This document shows, piece after piece, positions 47,401-54,425 of a DNA stretch of 64,000 nt (position 1 is its first letter; each line of letters opens with the position of its first letter). The position numbers and the translations under genes were made by a program. This stretch comes from Methylopila turkensis (lineage in GTDB: Bacteria; Pseudomonadota; Alphaproteobacteria; Rhizobiales; Methylopilaceae): the NCBI RefSeq assembly GCF_027922325.1, contig NZ_BSFL01000005.1:124001-188000 (forward strand). The letters are read 5' to 3'. The notes under the pieces are model-generated. The model saw only the letters and a list, made by a program, of their open reading frames with translations, made no database searches and had not been told where the DNA came from.

Positions 47401-47573
47401 GGCCCCTGGCCCGGATGTTCCGTGTAGACGATGACCTGGACGTCGGAGAGGTCGGGAATGGCGTCGAGCGGCAGGGTCTTCACCGCATAGAGGCCGCCGG
47501 CGACCGCGAAGGCGGTGGCGACCAGAACAAGCACCAGGTTGCGCGCCGACCACGCGATGACCCGGGCGATCAC
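44421..47573 (-). CDS. cusA: Heavy-metal RND efflux pump, CusA type (Cu/Ag)
   Basis: 1050 residues with the 12-helix RND layout. The helix-4 signature reads GGIAIAVGAMIDAAIVMIEN (391-410); lack of the acidic DFG motif and presence of MIEN place it in the monovalent (HME4) group with CusA. It would move Cu(I)/Ag(I) from periplasm or membrane to the outside. The C-terminal end is YGLVKGYGLATEAGRRTLLP. Overlaps cusB by 4 bp. No TolC-type gene is in this operon, so the outer membrane part must come from elsewhere, perhaps 27859 or 39176. Confidence 0.93.
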   Translation of the reverse strand: MIARVIAWSARNLVLVLVATAFAVAGGLYAVKTLPLDAIPDLSDVQVIVYTEHPGQGPQVVEDQVTYPLTTAMLTVPKSKVVRGFSFFGVSFVYVIFQDGTDPYWARSRVLEFLSAAAPRLPSNVTPTLGPDATGVGWVYQYAVTAKNQTLAETRSTQDWQVRFGASAAEGVAEVASVGGFAKQYNVVVDPQRLRALGIPLSKVRDVVRGSNMDTGGRTLELSEFEFMVRGRGYLKGVADIENAVLKVDGGTPVLVKDVARVELGPDERRGIAELNGEGEVASGIVLQRFGANALEVIGNVKAKIAALVPSLPAGTEILPVYDRSHLIEAAIETLKSTLVEESIVVALVTIVFLLHVRSALVAILMLPVGILMAFGAMKALGIGANIMSLGGIAIAVGAMIDAAIVMIENAHKHLERAAQGKPRVEVVIEAAQEVGPSLFFSLLIITVSFLPIFTLESQEGRLFGPLAFTKTFAMAAAAMLSVTLVPALMVLFVRGRIVPEHKNPVNRLLIWLYRPLIRGVLKAKTLTILLALAALGASWWPATQLGSEFMPPLDEGTLMYMPTTLPGISVSRSTKLLQTQDRIIKSFPEVASVYGKAGRAATATDPAPSEMTETIINLKPKAEWRPGVTTESLKAEMDKALQFPGVSNAWTMPIRARIDMLATGIRTPVGIKVYGSDLVEMEKLAREVEQAVKTVPGTSSAYAERVIGGYYLDITPDRSALARYGLMVSDVQDVIATALGGETVTTTVEGRERYAVNVRYPRDLRSDPQSIGREVLVPMAAGGTVPLGEVASIKRTRGPTSIRTENGRLAIYIFVDIVGRDLGGYVADARKAVAERVALPTGSSIEWSGQFEYLERAEARLKIVVPLTLGLIFLLLYLNFRRLTETLIVMLSLPFALVGGLWLMWWLGFNLSVAVAVGFIALAGVAAETGVIMLIYLDHALEEVKARRAAEGKAFTRDDLHDAIMIGAVERVRPKMMTVVAIMAGLLPILWSTGAGSEVMQRIAVPMIGGMVSSTVLTLVVIPAVYGLVKGYGLATEAGRRTLLPQGLN

Positions 47574-49015
47574 TTGCGGGTCTCCGACGTCGTGGACGGG
47601 TCGGGCGGCGTCAGTCCGGACAGCGCGGCCTTCAGGTTGCTCTCGGCGTCGATGAGGAAGTTGGCGCCGACCACGACGGTCTCGCCCTCGGCGAGGCCCG
47701 CCGTGATCTCAACGAAGCCCTCGCTTCTGACACCGAGCTTGACAGGCCGCGGCTCGAACCTGCCGTCGCCCGTCTCGACAAGCACCACCTGTCGGTCTCC
47801 GCTGTCGAGAACCGCGCTGTCGGGCGCGGCGAGCACCGGGCCGCCGGCCCCGGTCGCGATGTCGGCCTCGACGTACATGTCGGGCAACAGCGCGCGATCC
47901 GGGTTCGGAAGCTCCACGCGGACGCGGGCGGTGCGGGTCTCGCGGTTGACGCCGGGGTAGATCAGGGTGACGCGCCCTGTGATGCTCTGGCCGGCCCCGC
48001 GTGGCCGGACGGTCACGGGTTGGCCTGCGGCCACCTTGGCGAGGTCGCGTTCGGCGACGTCGAGCAGCGCCCAGACGACCGAGACGTCGGCGAGGCGGAA
48101 CATCTCGTCGCCCGGCATCGCCTGCATGCCGTCGACCGCGTTGCGCGACAGGATCAGCCCGTCGCGCGGGGCCGGCCAGGCGATGGTCGCGGGCACCTTG
48201 CCGGAGGCGGCGATCGCGTCGATCACCGCAGCGGGCACGTCGAGGTTCTCGAGCCTGCGCCGCGCTCCGTCGACGACCGCGCGTCCGGCTCCTGAGGGCT
48301 GGCCGACCACGGACAGGAACTGCGCGGCGGCCGCCGAGACCTCCGGCGAGTAGACCTGCATCAGGACCTGGCCCTTGCGGACGGGCTCGCCCGTCGTGAC
48401 CTGCTCGACCTTCTGGACGAAGGACTGGGAGCGGACCGAAACGACCGACACCCGGCGCTCGTCGAGCTGTATGGATCCGCTCGCCCGGAGCGGAGCGCTC
48501 AGCGTCCGGCGGCCGAGCCTCTCCGTGCGCACGCCCGAGCGCTGTCGCTTGCCCTGGCCGACGGTGACCGCGCCGCCCTCGTCCCCGCCCTCTCGGACGG
48601 GGATGTAATCCATCCCCATCGAGTCCTTCTTCGGCGTCGGCGAGGTGTCCGGCAGGCCCATGGGATTGCGGTAGTAGAGGATGCGGTCTCCGGACGGCTT
48701 CGAAGAGACTGCAGGCGCCGCTGCCGGCTTCGCCGCGACGGTCTCGCCCGTGGAGGGATCGAAGCCGACGTCCTCGCCCTCGCGGACGGCGGCGAACGGC
48801 TTGCCGTCCGCGGTCGCCCGGGGCGCGGCCGAGTAGACCGGGCGATCGTCCGGGTCGCGGTAGAAGAGGATCGGGCCGGCAGCGGCGGTCGCAGCGGGCT
48901 GACCTTCCGCCTGAACGGCCGTCGCTCCCGGGGCCACGCCGCGCTGTCCCGCCCAATAGCCGCCGCCCGCCAGGGCGGCCGCCAGCAGGATGCCGCCGAC
49001 GGCCGCCGCCTTCAT
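47570..49015 (-). CDS. cusB: RND membrane fusion protein, CusB type, with two heavy-metal-binding repeats
   Basis: 481 residues: a membrane anchor/signal (AAAVGGILLAAALAGGGYWA), then two copies of the short heavy-metal-binding motif, ILFYRDPDDRPVYSAAPRAT (about 49-68) and ILYYRNPMGLPDTSPTPKKD (about 111-130, followed by SMGMDYIPV). The second has the Met pattern expected for copper; the first has lost it. The fusion-protein body (about 160-460) follows. Start overlaps the FixH-like gene, stop overlaps cusA. Confidence 0.9.
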   Translation of the reverse strand: MKAAAVGGILLAAALAGGGYWAGQRGVAPGATAVQAEGQPAATAAAGPILFYRDPDDRPVYSAAPRATADGKPFAAVREGEDVGFDPSTGETVAAKPAAAPAVSSKPSGDRILYYRNPMGLPDTSPTPKKDSMGMDYIPVREGGDEGGAVTVGQGKRQRSGVRTERLGRRTLSAPLRASGSIQLDERRVSVVSVRSQSFVQKVEQVTTGEPVRKGQVLMQVYSPEVSAAAAQFLSVVGQPSGAGRAVVDGARRRLENLDVPAAVIDAIAASGKVPATIAWPAPRDGLILSRNAVDGMQAMPGDEMFRLADVSVVWALLDVAERDLAKVAAGQPVTVRPRGAGQSITGRVTLIYPGVNRETRTARVRVELPNPDRALLPDMYVEADIATGAGGPVLAAPDSAVLDSGDRQVVLVETGDGRFEPRPVKLGVRSEGFVEITAGLAEGETVVVGANFLIDAESNLKAALSGLTPPDPSTTSETRK

Positions 49016-49416
49016 GGCTTGGCCTGCAACACGAGCTTGCCCTCGACCGTGCCGGTCTCGCCCTGCACCTTGGCCGCGAGCGACAGCCTCCAGCCGCCCT
49101 CCATCGTTAGCTTGGTCTTGAAGCGGTATACGCCCGGCTGGTCGGAAGGCGCGGGGTCGATGGCGGACGACATGGTGGGCATGCCGTCCGGCGCCATGTC
49201 GATCCGGGTCGAGTAGATCACCGCGTCCGGAACGGGCTTCGAGGTTCGCTTATCGACCAGGCGCACCGCCACGACGGCGTCGCCCACCTTGGCGACGCTC
49301 TCCACGAGCTGGAACTCATAGTCGGAGACGTCGGCGAGCGCGGGGGTGAGAAGGGCGGCCGAGATGACGGCAGCCAGCATTGCGGCGCGCGGGCGCCGAG
49401 CTTGGAACATGTACAT
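49012..49416 (-). CDS. FixH/YtkA-like periplasmic protein upstream of cusB
   Basis: 134 residues with a signal peptide (core AMLAAVISAALLTPALA) and one Ig-like domain of the FixH/YtkA type (YEFQLVESVAKVGDAVVAVR, PDAVIYSTRIDMAPDGMPTM, GVYRFKTKLTMEGGWRLSLA). The Met residues in MAPDGMPTMSS may bind copper. Proteins like this often open cus-type operons and are thought to assist metal hand-over. It overlaps cusB by 4 bp. Confidence 0.8.
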   Translation of the reverse strand: MYMFQARRPRAAMLAAVISAALLTPALADVSDYEFQLVESVAKVGDAVVAVRLVDKRTSKPVPDAVIYSTRIDMAPDGMPTMSSAIDPAPSDQPGVYRFKTKLTMEGGWRLSLAAKVQGETGTVEGKLVLQAKP

Positions 49417-49528
49417 TGTTGAAATCCGAAGTGCGTCATTGTCCGGCGTTCGGCCGGACGTCTTCCCGCAGCCTTGCGGCCACGGGTTCGAGACCGCGCA
49501 GGCTCCTCAGAACCCGTACGGCGCGATT

Positions 49529-49546
49529 CGGCGCCTTGAGGCGCCG
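49529..49546 (-). terminator. Hairpin after the Cys-rich exported gene
   Basis: CGGCGCC pairs with GGCGCCG across a four-base loop, 11 bases after the stop of the gene at 49557. A second stem, GTCCGGC-GTTCG-GCCGGAC (49441-49459), lies closer to the FixH-like start and may be a leader structure. Confidence 0.5.
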
Positions 49547-49556
49547 TAGACGGACT

Positions 49557-49916
49557 TCAGCTTCGGGGAGGTCGGGCCGGGGGTTCGGAGACCGGGCCTG
49601 CCCGGGCGGCGTCGTCACCGGGACGGACGGCGGACAGCACCAAGATCCGATGCGACCTGGTCATGACAGCCACGGGCGCAGCGGGGGCGTATTTTGTCAT
49701 GCAGGTCGCGAGCAGCGGACAGCTCTTCTGGCAATCCGGCATCACCGGGGCGTCATCCGGGCAGCAGGGCATGCCGTCCGCCATGGTCTCCATCGAGTCC
49801 ATGGCGACAGGCGTCGCGGCCCTGACCGCCGCGGCGTTCGCCGCGACCGGGATCGCGCCGACGCCGAGCATCAGCACGAAGACCAGAAGATGCCGCACGC
49901 GGGTGCCGAGGTTCAT
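49557..49916 (-). CDS. Exported Cys/Met-rich hypothetical protein
   Basis: 119 residues from ATG 49916. A signal peptide (core HLLVFVLMLGVGAIPVAANA) precedes MDSMETMADGMPCCPDDAPV and PDCQKSCPLLATCMTKYAP, five Cys and several Met that look like a copper-binding cluster. I recognise no family; similar short proteins occur near cus operons. Transcribed toward the FixH-like gene with a hairpin between. Confidence 0.6.
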   Translation of the reverse strand: MNLGTRVRHLLVFVLMLGVGAIPVAANAAAVRAATPVAMDSMETMADGMPCCPDDAPVMPDCQKSCPLLATCMTKYAPAAPVAVMTRSHRILVLSAVRPGDDAARAGPVSEPPARPPRS

Positions 49917-50115
49917 GACAGCGACCATGCTCCTAAACGCCGCGCTCGTGAAGACGGCCGTCGGTCGGTTTGCCCAAGCATTGTCGCTGATGAGCCTACG
50001 CCGGCATGCGGTCCCAGATTAGATTTCTCGGCGACTTCGGCCAGCGAGCAAATACAATTCGACGCAACCTCCATCTCTGCTAGCCTTCGTCGCCGAACGG
50101 TAGTGAGGACGAGAG

Positions 50116-50982
50116 GTGGTTGCACCCATCGTCAGCAGGCGCACGATCCTGATGGGGACGCTGACGCTGTTGCCATGCGTGGCCGCGGGCGCGCCAAGCG
50201 CTGCGGCGCCGATACGCGTCGGCCTCACCCCGGTCTTCCTGTCGTCCGACCTCGAGCTCACGGGGCGTCTTGCGGCCTACCTCGAGAAGGCCACCGCCCG
50301 TCCGGTCGAGCTCGTCACGCGGCGCACCTATCAGGAGGTCACCGCGATGCTCGTGGCGGGCCAGCTCGACGCCGCCTGGATCTGCGGCTTCCCGTTCGTC
50401 GCCCACCGATCCGAGCTCCAGCTTGTCGCGACGCCCGTCTGGAGGGGGCAGCCCCTCTACCGCGCCTACGTGATCGTCGACAGGGACCGGAAGGCTGGTG
50501 GTATCGCCGCGCTGCGCGGGGACATCCACGCCTTCTCCGACCCGGACTCGAACTCCGGCTTCCTCTGCACGCGCGCGGCCTTGGCGGAACTCGGCGAGAG
50601 GTCGGAGACCTTCTTCTCGCGGTCGTTCTTCACCTATGGGCACCGCAACGTGATCGAGGCGGTGTCCTCGGGCCTCGCCGCCTCTGGGTCGGTCGACGGC
50701 TATGTCTACGACGTCGTCTCGGAGCTCGAGCCGAAGTTCGTCGCCCGCACCAGGGTCCTGCGCACGTCGGAATGGCTTGGTTTCCCGCCTATCGCCGCGC
50801 CGGCGTCTCCGCCGGACGCAGGCCGCCTCAACGTCCTGAAGGCGGCACTTCTCGGTATGGACGGCGACGCCGATGGCCGTGCGGTGCTTGCGCTGCTGAA
50901 GCTTGATCGCTTCGCGACCGAGCCAATGGGTCTCTATGACGCGATCGCCGCGAAGGCGGCGATGGTCGCGGCGGCGGGATAG
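50116..50982 (+). CDS. aioX: AioX, periplasmic arsenite-binding sensor protein
   Basis: 288 residues of the PhnD/phosphonate-binding-like family with a signal region (SRRTILMGTLTLLPCVAAGA). The Cys in LDAAWICGFPF (C90) corresponds to the single Cys that AioX proteins use to bind As(III). AioX presents arsenite to the AioS sensor kinase. It starts at GTG 50116 with GAGAG upstream. aioS begins 4 bases after its stop. The 187-base gap before it (49929-50115) holds its promoter; no sigma-54 site is visible there. Confidence 0.92.
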   Translation: MVAPIVSRRTILMGTLTLLPCVAAGAPSAAAPIRVGLTPVFLSSDLELTGRLAAYLEKATARPVELVTRRTYQEVTAMLVAGQLDAAWICGFPFVAHRSELQLVATPVWRGQPLYRAYVIVDRDRKAGGIAALRGDIHAFSDPDSNSGFLCTRAALAELGERSETFFSRSFFTYGHRNVIEAVSSGLAASGSVDGYVYDVVSELEPKFVARTRVLRTSEWLGFPPIAAPASPPDAGRLNVLKAALLGMDGDADGRAVLALLKLDRFATEPMGLYDAIAAKAAMVAAAG

Positions 50983-50986
50983 CGCC

Positions 50987-52411
50987 ATGAGGGTCGACCC
51001 AAGACGCTGGCCGATCGCGTTCAAGGTCCCGGTCGCGGTCGCCATCCTCATGCTGGTCGCGGGGGCCGTGCTATCGGAGCGAGTGCTCGACCGCCTCGGC
51101 GACATCCAGCAACGCCATCTTCGCGAACTCGCCCAGGGCTACCTCGACGGCCTGTCCTCCGCGGTGGGCCCGTCCGTGCTGAGAGACGACGTCTGGGAGG
51201 TCTACGACGCGATCACGCGCGCCCAGGTTCAGTACAAGGGCCTCCGGCCGTCCGAGGCGGTCGTCACCGATCCGCGCGGCGTGGTGATCGCCGCCTCCGA
51301 CCCGCGGAACCATACGGTCGGGTCCGCCTTCGTGCCAAGCGCGTCCCGACCATTCGCCTACGAGAGCGGGTCGGCCACCGCCCGTGCCCACCGCGAGCTG
51401 TCCTATCCCGGTCGGACCATCGGGCACCTCTACGCGACCTTCGACACGAGCCACCTCGCCGCCGAACGGCGGGACGTGATCGCGACCCTGCTGATCACCA
51501 ACGGGATCCTGCTTGCCATCTTCGTGGCCGCCGGCTGGCTGGTGGTCGCGCGGATGATGCGACCAGTCCGCGTCCTGACGGAGCATCTCGGGGCGTCGTC
51601 GGACGGCGTCGCCGTCCCAATCGCGGACTGGGAAGTCCAGCGAAGCAGAGGCGAGTTCCGGCGGATGTTCGGCGCCTACAACGACCTGTCCACCTCGATC
51701 GCGGAGCGCGACGAGCTGCGCAAGCGTCTCGCCGAGGAGGAGAGGCTCGGCAGCCTCGGGCGGCTGGCCTCCTCGGTCGCGCACGAGATCAACAACCCGC
51801 TCGGCGGCCTGTTCAACGCGATCTCGACGCTGCGTTCGCACGGACACCTTCCCGCAGCCCGGGAGGGAGCGGTCGGCCTTCTGGAACGCGGTCTGGCGGG
51901 GATACGCGACGTGGTCCGCACGACGCTCGCTGTCCATCGACCCCGGGAGGGCGCGCGCAACCTTCAACCGGACGACGTCGACGACCTGCTCGTTCTCGTG
52001 GCGGCGGAGGCGAGGCGGAAGTCCGTCCGGGTCACGGTCACCGCCAGGCTGGCCGCGGAGGTCCCGATCCCGAGCGGTCCCGTTCGACAAGCGCTGCTCA
52101 ACATCCTGCTGAACGCGATCGCGGCCGCGCCGCCCGTGTCCGTGGTCGAACTCGCCGTGGCCGGCACGCCGGATTCGGTCACGTTCGAGGTGCGGGACCG
52201 CGGCGAGGGTCTGCCCGCCGATGCCGCCGCGATGCTGACCGACCCGGCGCGCATCCCGACTGCGGGAGCCGGGCTCGGGCTCTGGACCACCCGGGGCCTC
52301 GTGGCCGAGATCGAGGGCGTGCTCGAGACCGAGACGTTGCCCGGCGGCGGGACGCTTGTCCGCATGGTCGTGCCGCTCGCCCGAGACCAGGCGCTCGCCG
52401 ATGTCGCTTGA
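50987..52411 (+). CDS. aioS: AioS, arsenite-responsive sensor histidine kinase
   Basis: 474 residues: membrane helix 1 (about 13-30), a periplasmic sensor region (about 35-165), helix 2 (LLITNGILLAIFVAAGWLVV), HAMP-like linker, dimerisation/phosphoacceptor box SSVAHEINNPLGGLF (H266), and an ATPase domain (NILLNAIAAAP, DRGEGLP, GAGLGLW). It phosphorylates AioR when AioX reports arsenite. It overlaps aioR by 11 bp. The HEINNPL box fits kinases that pair with NtrC-type regulators. Confidence 0.92.
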   Translation: MRVDPRRWPIAFKVPVAVAILMLVAGAVLSERVLDRLGDIQQRHLRELAQGYLDGLSSAVGPSVLRDDVWEVYDAITRAQVQYKGLRPSEAVVTDPRGVVIAASDPRNHTVGSAFVPSASRPFAYESGSATARAHRELSYPGRTIGHLYATFDTSHLAAERRDVIATLLITNGILLAIFVAAGWLVVARMMRPVRVLTEHLGASSDGVAVPIADWEVQRSRGEFRRMFGAYNDLSTSIAERDELRKRLAEEERLGSLGRLASSVAHEINNPLGGLFNAISTLRSHGHLPAAREGAVGLLERGLAGIRDVVRTTLAVHRPREGARNLQPDDVDDLLVLVAAEARRKSVRVTVTARLAAEVPIPSGPVRQALLNILLNAIAAAPPVSVVELAVAGTPDSVTFEVRDRGEGLPADAAAMLTDPARIPTAGAGLGLWTTRGLVAEIEGVLETETLPGGGTLVRMVVPLARDQALADVA

Positions 52412-53714
52412 ACGCCGCTCCATCGGAATCGTCGAGGACGATCCGATCATGGGCGAGAGCCTCGTCCAGCGGCTCAAGCTCGAGGGCGCAAAGGTCACCT
52501 GGTGGCGGGACGGCGCCTCGGCGCTGGCGGGCCTCGGCCAAGAGCGCCGCCACGCCGTCATCTGCGACATCCGGTTGCCGGACCTCAACGGCGAGGACGT
52601 CTTCAAGGCGGCCTCCGGATCCTCGGCGCCGCCGTTCCTGTTCATCACGGGCCACGCAGACATCGACCAGGCCGTCAGGCTCATGAGGTCGGGCGCGGGC
52701 GACTACGTCACCAAGCCGTTCGAGATGGAGGACTTCCTCGACCGTCTGTCCGGCATCGTGAGCGAGGCGCCCACGGCGGACGGATCGCTCGGGGTGTCGC
52801 CCGCGATGCGCGAGGTCGAGAGCCTGCTATGCCGCGTGGCGAAGGTCGGCAGCACGGTGCTGATCGGCGGCGAGACCGGGACGGGCAAGGACGTCGCCGC
52901 CCGCTTCCTCCACTCGGCCGCCTCGCTCGAGCCCGTCTCGTTCATGGCGGTCAACTGCGCAGCGATCCCGGCGGACCTCCTCGAGAGCGAGCTGTTCGGC
53001 CACGAGCGGGGCGCCTTCAGCGGCGCCACGCGCAGGCACGCGGGATACGTGGAACGTGCGGCCGGAGGCACGCTGTTCCTCGACGAGATCGCCGAGATGC
53101 GGATCGACCTGCAGGCCAAGCTGCTCAGGCTGATCGAGGATCGGACCTACACGCGCGTCGGCGGCGAGCAGTCCCTGAGATTCGAAGGGCGAATGGTCAC
53201 GGCGACGAACGCCGACCTTGGCTCCCGGGTCAAGGAAGGCCGCTTCCGCGAGGACCTGTTCTACCGGATCAACGTCGTGTCGGTTCGGATGCCCCCACTT
53301 CGGGAGCGCCGCGACGACATACCTTGGCTGCTGGACCGCGCGTTTGCGGAGTTCGCCGCCCGATCGCCCGATCCGCCCCGGGGACTGAGCGCCATGGCGG
53401 AGGAAGCGGCGCTCGCGCACGACTGGCCCGGCAACGTCCGTGAGCTCAGGAATCGGGTGGAGCGCGCCGCAACGCTCGCGCTTGGCCCCTGGATCATGCC
53501 CGCGGACCTGTTCCCGGAGCATGGGCAAGACGCGATGGCCCAGCACCAAATGCCTTCGCTCGAAGAGGCGCGCCTGGCGCTTGAGCGCCGCCACATAACC
53601 CGCGCCCTGCAGGCGTCGGGCGGCGAGATCGGCGCGGCGGCGAGGCTCCTCGGCCTCGGCCGCACGACGCTCTGGGAAAAGATGAGGCGGCTCGGCCTCA
53701 AGCCCGCCGACTGA
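52401..53714 (+). CDS. aioR: AioR, NtrC-type response regulator of arsenite oxidase
   Basis: 437 residues: a receiver domain (acidic pocket VEDDP, phosphoacceptor D56 in ICDIRLPDLNGED, Lys in YVTKPF), an AAA+ sigma-54 activator domain (Walker A GETGTGKD at 157-164; ELFGHERGAFSGAT; GGTLFLDEI) and a Fis-type helix-turn-helix (GGEIGAAARLLGLGRTTLWE). The sigma-54 contact loop is GAFSGA, a Thr-to-Ser change from GAFTGA. It should activate the sigma-54 promoter 115 bases downstream for aioBA. Start ATG 52401 lies inside aioS. Confidence 0.93.
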   Translation: MSLERRSIGIVEDDPIMGESLVQRLKLEGAKVTWWRDGASALAGLGQERRHAVICDIRLPDLNGEDVFKAASGSSAPPFLFITGHADIDQAVRLMRSGAGDYVTKPFEMEDFLDRLSGIVSEAPTADGSLGVSPAMREVESLLCRVAKVGSTVLIGGETGTGKDVAARFLHSAASLEPVSFMAVNCAAIPADLLESELFGHERGAFSGATRRHAGYVERAAGGTLFLDEIAEMRIDLQAKLLRLIEDRTYTRVGGEQSLRFEGRMVTATNADLGSRVKEGRFREDLFYRINVVSVRMPPLRERRDDIPWLLDRAFAEFAARSPDPPRGLSAMAEEAALAHDWPGNVRELRNRVERAATLALGPWIMPADLFPEHGQDAMAQHQMPSLEEARLALERRHITRALQASGGEIGAAARLLGLGRTTLWEKMRRLGLKPAD

Positions 53715-53827
53715 CGTCCGAATATCCGGTTTCTGGAGCCCGGCCATGTTCGGGTTTCCGAACGCCGCGGCTCCGGTCGCCATGACGGCGCGGCCGCCTT
53801 CCTTTGATTTTGAACAAGTCCGAACGC

Positions 53828-53843
53828 TGGCCCGCGCCCTGCA
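53828..53843 (+). promoter_or_regulatory. Sigma-54 promoter of aioBA
   Basis: TGGCCCGCGCCCTGCA: the invariant GG (53829-53830) and GC (53841-53842) have exactly 10 bases between them, the -24/-12 spacing of sigma-54 promoters. It lies 51 bases before aioB and after the gene of an NtrC-type activator. A short hairpin (GTTCGG-GTTT-CCGAAC, 53748-53763) between aioR and this promoter may end aioR transcripts. Confidence 0.8.
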
Positions 53844-53893
53844 ACGCCTCTCCCGCCCGTTCGATGGCACGGGCCAAAACTCGGGAGGGGCTC

Positions 53894-54415
53894 ATGAAGA
53901 GCTGCGAGAAACTCGTCGACGCGGGTCGACGTCGATTTTTGGCCGGCGCCGGACTGGCGGCGGCCGGAGGAGCGGCCGCGGCGGTCATGCCGACGCAGGC
54001 GCAAGCTGCGGCGCCGGCCGCGCTGGTGAAGTACCCGTCAAACAGGCTCGGCAATGTCAGCGACCTCAAGCCCGACGCGGCGTTCGTCGTCGCCTATCCC
54101 GACCAGGACGCGCCCGGCGTGCTGCTCAAGCTCGGCAAGCGCGTCGAGGGCGGCGTCGGCCCCGACGGCGACATCGTCGGCTTCGCCGCGCTCTGCCCGC
54201 ATAAGGGCTTCTACATGAACTACCGCCCGGAGGACCGGACGCTGAACTGCCCCGGGCACTTCTCGCGCTTCGACTGCGAGAAGGGCGGGCAGCAGGTGTG
54301 GGGGCACGCGACCCAGAACCTCCCCCAGTACGCGCTGCGGGTCGACGAGAAGGGCGACATCTACGCCGAGGGTGTGGACGAGCTTCTCTACGGCCGCCTG
54401 TCGAACACGCTCTGA
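53894..54415 (+). CDS. aioB: Arsenite oxidase small subunit, Rieske protein
   Basis: 173 residues. The Tat signal (GRRRFLAGAGLAAAGG) exports the folded AioBA complex. The Rieske [2Fe-2S] ligands are CPH (101-103) and CPGH (119-122) followed by FSRFD. The extra Cys of disulfide-bearing Rieske proteins is not in the usual place in the first box (CPHKG). It carries electrons from the molybdenum subunit to a periplasmic cytochrome c or azurin; no such gene follows here. Start ATG 53894 has GGGAGGGG upstream; aioA follows 10 bases later. Confidence 0.94.
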   Translation: MKSCEKLVDAGRRRFLAGAGLAAAGGAAAAVMPTQAQAAAPAALVKYPSNRLGNVSDLKPDAAFVVAYPDQDAPGVLLKLGKRVEGGVGPDGDIVGFAALCPHKGFYMNYRPEDRTLNCPGHFSRFDCEKGGQQVWGHATQNLPQYALRVDEKGDIYAEGVDELLYGRLSNTL

Positions 54416-54425
54416 GGAGGATCAG

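Noticed and set aside
53866..53881. TGGCACGGGCC as a second sigma-54 promoter before aioB
   Set aside because: The -24-like part is good but the position where GC should lie (10 bases after GG) reads AA.
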